Source: Bipolaris cookei (lineage: Eukaryota > Ascomycota > Dothideomycetes > Pleosporales > Pleosporaceae). From it: a stretch of 53,710 nucleotides of DNA. The notes below the pieces were generated by a model. It did not search any database. It saw only the letters and a list, made by a program, of their open reading frames with translations, and had not been told where the DNA came from. A program made the position numbers and the translations under genes. Positions 45,760-53,710 of the stretch are shown piece by piece; the first letter of the stretch is position 1, and each line of letters opens with the position of its first letter. The stretch spans positions 1 to 53,710 of the forward strand of contig NRSV01000087.1 in assembly GCA_002286855.1 (NCBI GenBank), read 5' to 3'.

Positions 45760-46359
45760 ACCTATTATTTATGTCTCTTGTGTCTATCTTGTCAGCGTGA
45801 CATTATTTTGTAGGTGCTTAGAGCTAACACTAGCTATCCCAGTATGACATAGAGGCTAACTGTCTTGCGTAGCCCTCACGCTACAAGACACAAGACCCGC
45901 CGGATGCCTCAACAAGACGGATAGATATTCTGCTAGTTTGAGGCTGCGGCAGTGGCAAAGTGGGACACTAGTACTAGCTAGGCCTAGCTAGGTAGAGCCT
46001 AGGTACACTGGGAATTAATTACAGTTGGATTCACGGTAGTATTTAGACGATCTAAGATAGGGATAGCTAACTTATCTCGAAGGCTCACCGGAAGACGACT
46101 GGATTAACGAGTCACACCAAACACTTTCGTACGTCATTTGTATAGCTAGAGGTGAAGGAACCAAGCCGTGCGGTCTATTATCTGTATGCGTAGGAGGCAT
46201 CCATATCGATAAAGACGTTATGAGGCTCCAAAGAGATAGAGAATCTAAATAACCTCCGGCTTCCGGAGTCAGTCCGGTACGGGCCTGCTACGGAGGCGGC
46301 TGCCAAAAGTATCCGCCAGCATCACCCCTATCGCCCCGACATGCTCTTGGCCATATAGG
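45760..46359. other. intergenic; regulator promoter and decayed repeats
   Basis: No gene. It contains an 18-bp perfect palindrome (45974-45991) and a short inverted repeat CTCCGGCTTCCGGAG near 46254-46268. Confidence 0.45.
45974..45991. repeat. 18-bp perfect palindrome
   Basis: CTAGCTAGGCCTAGCTAG equals its own reverse complement. It sits about 220 bp upstream of the AflR-like start. It could be a binding site or just low-complexity CTAG-rich sequence. Confidence 0.8.
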
Positions 46360-46497
46360 TGTTACGCGGGGCCGGGCTATAAGTACTGCCCTGTCCTAGT
46401 CCGCACTAAGGCCGGTGAGCTTTACGCTAGTGTTCCGTGAGGTTCCGTGAGGTTGTCTGGCGATTCCTAGGGAAAAGAGCGGTAGGAGATTCATTAA
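46360..46497 (+). repeat. dispersed repeat family R, copy R3, left half
   Basis: It contains TGTTACGCGGG, GTCCTAGTCCGCACTAAGG, GCTTTACGCTAGTGTTCCG and GTTGTCTGGCGATTCC, with GTTCCGTGAG duplicated in tandem. It is interrupted at the TAA (46495-46497) by the Harbinger-like element and resumes at 47471. Confidence 0.75.
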
Positions 46498-47470
46498 GGG
46501 CCTGTTCGGTTCCGCGTTTTGCGGTTGCGATTTTGATACCTATTCGGGTATAGCGCTTATCCAAAGGGGGGCTGGCTAGCGTTGCGTTTTGGCTGCGGCT
46601 GGGCTTATCCAGATATAGATAGCTGGATATTGAGCTGATGACTAGGCTAGTCACTTGATCAAACACGCAGCTAACTGCTCCCTATCTTGCTGCGGATGGG
46701 AATCGCGTTTTAACCTTTCCCAACAGAGTATACAAGATGGGTTAGGTAGTGTTACAAGGTAACAAGAAGGATTCTCTCCTTGGCGCCAGACGAAAAGACA
46801 AAGGAGGCACGGCCGAGTAAGTACTTCTCTAGCTTGGTCCGGGCTAGGGCAATTAGGATTATGTGAAAAGCTCCGTGAGGTCATTGTTGTTACACGGGGG
46901 TTGAATCTATATTTCTCTATCCTGGTCTGCACTAAGGCAGGTGAGTATTACGCTAGTGTTCCGTGAGGGCTGTCTGGCGATGCAGTGGAGTGGCGTGCTT
47001 GTAGAGGAGAGGGCAACAGGTTTGACAACTACTAATCCATTCGATAGACTAACATGTATCAATCTTGTGAAGTAGAGTGACTAGTAAGAAAGTACAATTT
47101 GAGTTGGCCCCAACGAGAGTAATAATGAAATCCATCCATCCTTATATCCTCATTGCTCCCAGTCCTGCCATCAGTCTCTTGACCTGCCATCACTGATGGT
47201 TGTCTCCACTTCTGACGGCTTGCCATCACATAGGGTTTTTCGGCATGCAGGGACGGACCTTATCAGCACCCCAGACCCCGTGTAACAGGTAAATACTAAA
47301 CATGGCTTTTTTACGAGAGCGATACTAACAAAACGCAGTAAGGGTTGGTGCTTAAAAGACGCGCGTTTTACCGAACGGTGCGGCATTTTTGACTGCGGTT
47401 CAAAAACGCAGCCCAAATCCAGTTAGTAAACCGCAAAACGCAACCGCAAAACGCGCAACCGAACAGGCCC
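46498..47470. mobile_element. PIF/Harbinger-like non-autonomous DNA transposon (973 bp)
   Basis: The ends are inverted repeats of 32 bp with one mismatch: 46498-46529 and 47439-47470, starting GGGCCTGTTCGGTT. The 3 bp outside both ends are TAA (46495-46497 and 47471-47473), a target duplication of the TWA type made by PIF/Harbinger transposases. No transposase is encoded, so the element depends on one elsewhere or is extinct. Near the right end a TTTTGCGG/GCGTTTTG motif recurs several times, as subterminal repeats do. A copy of dispersed repeat R (46886-47200) lies inside. Confidence 0.85.
46886..47200 (+). repeat. dispersed repeat family R, copy R4, inside the Harbinger-like element
   Basis: This is the best-preserved copy. 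It starts TTGTTACACGGGGGTTGAAT, has CTGGTCTGCACTAAGGCAGG and ACGCTAGTGTTCCGTGAGG, then GTAAGAAAGTACAATTTGAG and CTGCCATCAGTC, matching R2 over its whole length. A partial extra piece (TACTTCTCTAGCTTGGTCCG to CTCCGTGAGGTCATTG) precedes it at about 46815-46882. Confidence 0.8.
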
Positions 47471-47565
47471 TAAGGCTAGAGTAATCTAATTTAATCTATA
47501 ACTATTACTATAGACTAACGAGTAATGACGAAATCTATCTATTGCCAGGGGGTATGCGAGCGTTG
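47471..47565 (+). repeat. dispersed repeat family R, copy R3, right half
   Basis: It continues R3 after the transposon: TATAGACTAACGAGTAATGA and CGAAATCTATC match the middle of R4 (ATAGACTAACATG; GAGTAATAATGAAATCCATC). Confidence 0.55.
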
Positions 47566-48385
47566 GTACGGATTAGTCAGGTATTAGTAGGTATAGGACA
47601 GATCACAAGATGCAGTTTAAAGAGTGATGTACAGAGACTGAACAGTAGTTGACGTCCGTCCCTGCATAATGAAAAACCCTGTGTGCCGAGAACAGCCACT
47701 AAGAAGACAAGGATAGCGCCTTTCCCGACACGGCGCTGTGTCTTATTAGCTGTTTCCGGCACGCAGGGGTTTCCGTGATACAGAGAGAGACTTTAGTGTA
47801 CATGGGTAAGTCTCGCTAGTTCAACTTTTTTGGACACTCCTTCGACCCGAGCTACCCACCCCGCTAAGCTAGTCTTGGATATCCGTCTCACCACGTCTCA
47901 TCACTGAAACAGCTGATCTGAGACCAGCGCCTCTAAACACATTCATTCATTGTGCTAAGCAAGGCTTTGTTACAGCCATATTGCTTGACAGCTCAACGTT
48001 ACCTATCGGGCGGTTCAGTACACGTTTTCTGTGCCAGTCACTCCACAGAAAAGATCTGGTAGACTATCAGCGCTATCACCTGAGTAGATAGCAGAGCTTA
48101 TTGCGTTTACCAGGTCATCCAAAACGGCCCGCCAGATGTGCTGGGTAACCCTATCCGTTGTATTTGCGTACTGGGGCGTCGGCCACATCGCGATGACGAA
48201 CACCGTCTAAAACGCTAGTTTTTTCCGAAGATCTGCCTATATCAAATCACTCATTCATATAGTAAATTAGGCGGCGTGCCTCTGTTAGGCTCAGGAGCAT
48301 GTTCACTAGACGCGGGCTCAATGGGATTACGTTCTCTGATCGGATGAGACGTATATCTAGTAGGCGACGGCTCAATGGGATCTAT
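47566..48385. other. unassigned, decayed sequence
   Basis: Short frames only. A GGCTCAATGGGAT 13-mer occurs twice near 48315 and 48369 as a local direct repeat. The upstream half of the following Tc1 remnant may hide here but is not readable. Confidence 0.3.
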
Positions 48386-48717
48386 ATCACGCACACAGCT
48401 GAAGAGGCTTTGGTGGATACCTGTATCGTCACTAAACCATCTCGACAAAAGGGCATTGTGTTTTGGGGTAGCTCTACTGGCAGCGCCAAAGGCCCAATAT
48501 ATCTATGGGAACCAGGTGGATGCACAGTTAACGCTGTACGGTACTGTGAGACCATTGTACTGATGGTAGATTAACTCAACCGGCAGAATCCAGCACTAAT
48601 ATTTATGCATGATAACGCTGTATCCCACGCAGCTATCTTGACCAAAAGTGAGCTGCAGCAGAAGGAAATCATGACCATGTCTTGATCCGCCTGCTTATTA
48701 AATTTGAACCCCATCTA
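48386..48717 (+). mobile_element. Tc1/mariner-type transposase fragment
   Basis: One frame reads KPSRQKGIVFWGSSTGSAKG and TVNAVRYCETIVLMVD, then after TAA reads PALIFMHDNAVSHAAIL (the DNA-x-x-H block with the second catalytic Asp), and after a TGA where Trp is expected, ACLLNLNPI (for SPDLNPIE). Two stops and missing ends show it is dead. It ends directly beside repeat R5. Confidence 0.8.
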
Positions 48718-48722
48718 GTCAA

Positions 48723-48835
48723 TTGTTACACGGGATTGAATGCTTATACTTCTCTACACTCGATCCTTGTTCAAGCGAGTGGGAATAAGTGTAAGCTCCG
48801 TAAGTTTTGTCTGGCAATGCAGTGCATGTTTGAGT
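48723..48835 (+). repeat. dispersed repeat family R, copy R5
   Basis: It begins TTGTTACACGGGATTGAATG, then CTTATACTTCTCTAC, AGTGTAAGCTCCGTAAG and TTGTCTGGCAATGCAGTG, closest to R4. Confidence 0.7.
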
Positions 48836-49089
48836 TAACCAGAGTCTTGACATATACTACACAGGTGCTTTTCAAAAGTTCTGTCCCACGCGAATCTCAG
48901 CGCTTCGACACAACTCTTCTTGGCGCAAATCTCACCTTCAAGCCGAGTAACTAGCTATACCGTGCTCCACCAGTAAGCTGCGCACGCCACCAAACTTGAC
49001 GCGACGCTCTACACCATTGAGCCACAACGACGTAGTTATTTAAATTGGATAAAACCTAGAGATATAGTTACTTATTTAGCTCTGCATGA

Positions 49090-50590
49090 AGTCCGAGTGT
49101 GTCCTTCAAGGTGACGCTTCGTGCATGTTGGCGGCGCGCGCCGACGTCGCTCACCAGCCCGGTTCTGATCACCCCCCATGAGTACCCTTTCTGCCTCAGC
49201 AACGATCTGCTGAGCCTGTTAGGCCTAGAGTACCCCACCAGAAGCGATATATTGGCGTCGCTGGTCTTGCTTTTGTCTCAGGCGCTGGTTGGATGCACGT
49301 AGCTTCTTATTCTCCTCTGCAAGTATTGTTGCTGACTGCATTGCGAGCTGAGCGCCTTTAGCAAGTTGGCGTATAGCAACGCTTGTTGGACTGTCTGATT
49401 GCCAACAGAGCCGGTCCTTAAGGTAGCGTACTTGCTGCTAAAGCTGAGCTACTGTATGCGGTGTCTCTACCTGCGTTGCGGTGTTATTGTTCATAGTTGT
49501 TTGTAGCGGAGATGGCGTACGGATGACTGTATAGAAACTATCTGCCAGATCTATTGATATACTGAGAGGAAGTCTATCTTGTCAACATGATGGACGCCTT
49601 GGCAGGCGAGCTTCTCAATCTCACGTCCGTACGCGCGCTTGAGCGGCGAGAAGCAGTTTACATCAAACGGCTGGAGGAGATGGGAGGTATATGCCAGCAT
49701 GCAGAGAGTGACAATCTTATTCTCTGTACGGTATTGGTCAAAATCTAGCGTTACATGGTTGCCATGGCCGTCCAGGACAAGAAGCCGATAGACTCCAGCT
49801 GTACGAGCCGCTGTACGCTGGTTGAAATGCCTTACCTACTCTGCGCTAAGCTTGTCTGTCGTCTAGCCATTGTCTGAGACGCCAATAACTCAGTCTGGTG
49901 GGAGCTTATTGTACCAGCTAGCCTGGTGAAGCTTGCCAGAGAGAATCACGAATGATGGAAGATACCAGCCAGACGCGTTAACGCACTCGATCACTGTTGC
50001 CCACTCGCGATTACCTGGCTGTACGATGACTGTCCGACCAGCTCTTTCAGAGCTAATCACCACTTTTAGCGTTGTAGCGACGCCCATCGCGAACCCAGTC
50101 TCGTCAAAGTTGTAGATATCTTGGTCTAGGATGCCGTACTTCTGGCGCGTCCCTTCTATTAGCTTAAATGACGCTGCGATTATAGCGGGATATTCATAGT
50201 GGGCGCGCTGGCCATTCAATTTTCTAGTCCACTTTGTCTGAAGCTCAGGCTGACTCTGGACAAAGCGTGACATCCACTTCTTGCCAACAGGTGGTGGAGG
50301 TGGACCTTGGCCACCCACAGCGAGTAAAGCGCCTGTCATCCGTCGGACGTCGATGATATGGGGCGGAAAGCCTTGTCGATCTAGATCTAGGGTCCGTTGA
50401 ACGAGAGACTACTCTTCAATAGGTAACAACTTTCATTTCTTAGCGTTGGCAGTAGCTTGAGGTCGTCTACCTTGAAGGCGGCCACGAAGCGTTAAACGAG
50501 GAACATTGAATAGCTTCGCAGCTTTACGTTGGCTCTTTATTTGATGCTTCTGAACTGATCGAGATGCAAGATAAAATATCCCCTAACTTT
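49090..50590 (-). mobile_element. Fot1/pogo transposon, full-length but decayed transposase
   Basis: Read on the minus strand from about 50560: an HTH_Psq-like start (QRKAAKLFNVPRLTLRGRLQ), then two stops, then an intact stretch of 150 codons (50339-49890) with FPPHIIDVRRMTGALL just upstream and YNFDETGFAMGVA (first catalytic Asp) inside. It continues with RLLVLDGHGNHVTLDF (second Asp), LLQPFDVNCFSPLKRAYG (third Asp) and a C-terminal coil LAEENKKLRASNQRLRQKQ and RRQYIASGG. Several stops occur; the one in KK-KLL is TGA where Arg is expected, as RIP or CpG decay would give. Terminal inverted repeats were not identified. Confidence 0.88.
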
Positions 50591-50803
50591 GAGGCGAAAG
50601 ACAGCGTTTTGGTGGCGTCATGGCTGTTGTGGTGCAGAGCGCCGGGTCAGGGTTGGAGAGGTGGCCTGATAACTGGTAGGGCCGGATGACTGGTGGAACA
50701 CGGTAGTGTGCACGTGCCCGTGCTGAGCCACTTCGCGTGACGAGCCACCCAACACCGAACGCCGAAGCAACCACCAACTTCAACGCGCTATAACTCTGTC
50801 AAT

Positions 50804-51250
50804 ATGAGAGCGATGGAAGGTGCGATTACAGCGATCGAATCGCGCGAGTCAGGAAGATCTTTTTTATATAGACAAATTGCTGCTGTCTACGGTGTACACT
50901 GAACAACTCTATCCCGAAGACACCAAGGCTTTCAGGCGTCAGATCAGGCTAAAAGAATCGATCAACAAGCACTCAACCCACAACAGGAACTAGAGCTTGT
51001 GCGATATATCGCCAAACTCACTAAGCAAGGTCTACCTCCTGCGAGAGAGGTGATCGGAAACTTCTCATCAGAAGTAGTCCATCAACAGCTCAGCAAGAGC
51101 TGGGTTACTCGCTTCATCAGCCGACATAAACTCCATCTCATCTCGAAGTAGACCAACACCATGGACCATACGCGCCAGCTAGCTGATTCTAGGCCAAATC
51201 ATAAGCTCTACTTCGAGCTGCTGCATCAAAAGATTACCGAACATCATCTT
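50804..51250 (+). mobile_element. pogo-superfamily transposase, N-terminal fragment
   Basis: The start is ATG at 50804: MRAMEGAITAIESRESGRSF, then RQIAAVYGVH, a stop, TLSRRHQGFQASDQAKRID, LNPQQELELVRYIAKLTKQG (HTH_Tnp/CENPB-like region) and SWVTRFISRHKLHLISK with a further stop where Trp is expected. It ends near LHQKITEHHLEARDTQ, just before the YNMDEKGF block. It belongs to the subfamily of the 29590-30370 remnant, to which it is complementary: this piece has the N-terminus, that one the catalytic part. Confidence 0.8.
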
Positions 51251-51402
51251 GAAGCTCGAGATACACAGTCGGGCGCACCGATCTGTTCGCTTAGGGCTTC
51301 ACCCCACCAAACCCGAATCCGAGCATTCGTTTTTGATCCACCACAACAGCACGATAACTTGACCAAAAAAGACTATTGAAGTCGCAAATTGATTGTTTTG
51401 TA

Positions 51403-52075
51403 CCTAGTATTTAGTCTGGTAACCTCGCGCAAGTCTACAGGCGTCTAGGCGTCATAGCATAGATATGATAAGGCTATGTATCAGCTCGTCGGGTATAGCT
51501 ACCCATGTTCTTTTTAAAGCAATCTTGAAACTCAACCCAGCTTTCTACTGAACGGATACTATCGATATCTGGGTTTTGCCGATAGACCTCCTTCTTCAGA
51601 GCCCACCAGAAGTGCTCAATGGGGTTCAAATCGGGTGAGTAAGGTGGCCAATCTATAGTGTTGATATTGTGAATATCTAGCCAATCCCTCGAGATATCTG
51701 ACTTATAAATTGGTGCGTTATCCTGCATAAAAAGCTGCTCAGCTCTATAGATGGCTAATAGACCTTCTTCTAACGCTTGGGTATAAATGTTGGAGGTGTA
51801 TCCATGCCGCTGAGCTGATGTATCGCGGGTCACAATTACCAGCGGGCTACGCCCAATCTGACCCCCCTCCGCCATCCATATCGCGCCCCAGGCCATACGA
51901 GCTGGTTGCCGGGTAGTAGACACGGCTTCTGTCATCTTGTGGGACCATTTTTGTGTGGGTAATCTCCATACCCATGGTGTGTTGCGGCCAGATCCGCGGG
52001 CGATACTGCACACTGCGCATGGGCACACCAGCACCAGTAACAAGTCTCAAAGGGGGACAAGTCTCACCGCCCGAG
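51403..52075 (-). mobile_element. Tc1/mariner-type transposase, C-terminal two thirds
   Basis: The frame at 52043-51474 reads QPARMAWGAIWMAEG, LFMQDNAPIYKSDISRDWL (second Asp) and TIDWPPYSPDLNPIEHFWWA (third catalytic acid). Near the end the frame shifts, and the remaining tail ELIHSLIISM then CRLARGYQTKY is found in another frame with one TGA, ending at a stop near 51403. The N-terminal DNA-binding part is missing. Inactive. Confidence 0.88.
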
Positions 52076-52391
52076 GTATTTGACGTACCAAGCGGAAGTC
52101 AGTTTTGTTAGCGTAGCGCTAGCAAGGTAATCCTTGCTCAGTGCGAATTTGACTCCATAAACGGACTGAGAACCGGGTTCTTGCCTGCTTCTAAATAGTC
52201 ACTTGCGGCTGCTCCTAAAACGCTAGTACGTAGTTACACCGCCTTGGTGCTAGAACGAAGTAAAATAAGAACACAGCTGCCTGCAATACATTTACCCATC
52301 ATCCAACTTCTCCAAATATATAGTTCCGCTAGGCAACCTGTCTAGATATTTGACGCTTATAAATCAAAGCCTCTAATAACTACCTTCTACC

Positions 52392-53472
52392 ATGCTTACA
52401 ATATTCAAAGGCTTCATCCAGGACTCTGGAAACAGCGCTTCTTCCGAGATACTGCCGTACAAGAATGCTGTTATGAAGCAAATACGGAGCAACTTCATTA
52501 AAAGTCCCCCTATCTACACTAACGCACTTCGAGTTGGCAAAATAAAGGAGGCAGGAAGACTCGTCGAAGTTTACGCATTCATGAGCAACCAATCGAAGCC
52601 CGGATATGATCTGCCTGAGGTCGATTACTGTACAATAGACAATCACGGACTTCTAAGTACCATAATAACGAAGGACACTATCTTTGCGGATCCTAGTTTC
52701 ACGTTCGACACCATATTCGGTCTGAACAAGCCATCTCGGTTCCAGCTTTCGTACGTGTCTAAGTGCCATATCCTCTGGAGTTCCTTTCAACAAGACAAAA
52801 GACTATCGGCCCCAATGAAGACGACGTTCAGCTCTATGAAGGAGATCCTCAAGGACTGCGGAGAGCTTCCTTCCAGTAGCCAAATGGTACAGCCAAGGAG
52901 CTCTTTTTTCTCGTATGCTGAACCACCCAACAATCGACTTCTACGTGGGAATACTGTCCTAGCTTCCACAGACAGTACTACAGAGCGCGAACACCCTCCG
53001 CAAGTCTCTAACTTTCACATTGATGCCGATCAAGGAAACCATGCAATATCGGAGAAACAATTAGGGAATAGAGTCTCTCAACATGTAAGATGAGTTTTCC
53101 CATGCTATACACTAAGATACGGCTAGCTAATATATCCAGTCTCAAAATCATCACAGCAGCCAAACCATGGACTCCGATGATGCACCATTACTTCAAGTCT
53201 TGACCGCTAAGATGGTGATCTTACAAAGAATCAATGCTCTAGAAGCAAAGGAAGAAGAGCTGCGTGACAAGATCAAGACATTGGAAGAAGAATGGGATAG
53301 AGTTGAAAGGGAGCAGGCCAAGAACTGGGAGGACTACGAAAAAAACAAGGATCAGGAGGAGAAGATGTATTCGGAAATGTCACTACAAAAGCGAAATCTC
53401 TTTGAGGTAATTAGAAGAAATTGCATCTTAGAAGATGAGCGAGAAGAGGGTCGTTACAAGAGAGGCCTATAA
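52392..53472 (+). CDS. unidentified gene with coiled-coil C-terminus (one two-exon gene or two genes)
   Basis: Exon 1 (from ATG 52392) encodes 231 residues with mixed composition (YTNALRVGKIKEAGRLVEVY, FDTIFGLNKPSRFQLSYVSK) and then Ser-rich sequence. At 53085 a GTAAGA donor follows CAACAT; an acceptor CCAG at 53139 leaves a 55-bp intron and keeps frame into a charged region starting MDSDDAPLLQVLTAKMVIL, with a strong heptad pattern (LEAKEEELRDKIKTLEEEWD) to the stop at 53472. The spliced product would be 341 residues. Without splicing, exon 1 ends at TGA 53091-53093 and the coiled coil starts at its own ATG 53167 as a separate 101-residue gene. I slightly favour the spliced form. The family is unknown. 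Confidence 0.5.
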
Positions 53473-53710
53473 ATTAGACATAAGGCTCATAGTGAAGGAG
53501 TAGGACTGTCTACGATACTATCGACAGGCGCCTTATATTGGTATCTCTAAGCTGCTAAACGCCGTATTTGCTCGATATTCGGATAACAGAGGATAATGCA
53601 CCCACCCTAGATAGTCGTGTCCGACTCGGAACAACCGGTCAAAGCTAACAATTTTTTTTCAACAAATCTATGTAATTACTTTTCTATTCATGTTGCATTA
53701 TTTGGGCCTA

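Noticed and set aside
1..53710. CRISPR arrays, operons, ribosome binding sites, riboswitches
   Set aside because: The sequence is eukaryotic with spliceosomal introns; no regularly spaced direct repeats of CRISPR type were seen.

Overview
The window reads as nuclear DNA of a filamentous ascomycete (Pezizomycotina). The grounds are short introns of about 44-111 bp with GT donors, CTAAC- or CTGAC-type branch sites and AG acceptors, and typical fungal families: a FunK1 kinase, a HET-domain protein, a Zn2Cys6/AflR-like regulator, an F-box protein, a PMC1-type Ca2+ pump and the two-domain fungal ATP sulfurylase. Fot1/pogo, Tc1/mariner, copia and Tad1-like LINE remnants point the same way. A Dothideomycete (Pleosporales-like) is my guess from gene style only. 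There is one assembly gap (20301-20849) and one isolated N (23599).

Layout. 1-1.4 kb: an inverted pair of broken copies of an unidentified gene. 3.6-7.1 kb: an intact three-exon P-type Ca2+-ATPase, followed by a copia protease scrap. 8.4-9.9 kb: an F-box gene. 10.6-11.9 kb: a 5'-truncated MFS transporter. 12-15.4 kb: apparently empty. 15.4-17.4 kb: an unknown multi-exon gene with an in-frame stop. 17.7-30.4 kb: a repeat block holding two copies of a Tad1-like LINE (one almost complete), a short third 5' piece, a second LINE type fused to an ADIPOR/HlyIII-like gene fragment, and Tc1 and pogo remnants. 30.6-37.5 kb: a FunK1 kinase, an unknown gene and a HET-domain gene. 37.8-38.6 kb: a pogo remnant. 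38.9-40.8 kb: the housekeeping gene MET3. 42-45.8 kb: a cytochrome P450 next to an AflR-like regulator, both on the minus strand. 46.3-52 kb: a transposon graveyard with nested elements. 52.4-53.5 kb: an unknown gene with a coiled-coil second exon.

How the parts work together. MET3 (sulfate activation) and the Ca2+ pump (cytosolic Ca2+ removal) look like ordinary core genes. The P450 and AflR-like regulator form a plausible remnant or edge of a secondary-metabolite locus. HET, FunK1 and F-box genes belong to families that expand in fungal accessory regions. The rest is shaped by transposons: nested insertions, truncated host genes (MFS, ADIPOR-like), and transition-biased divergence between duplicates that fits repeat-induced point mutation (RIP).

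The most interesting signals are: a Harbinger-like element (46498-47470) with clear terminal inverted repeats and TAA target duplications, inserted into one copy of an unnamed dispersed repeat and carrying another copy inside it; that dispersed repeat family itself (five main copies between 38.7 and 48.8 kb); a LINE whose RNase H-like domain has lost the same catalytic residues in both copies; and the rearranged inverted gene pair at the left edge.
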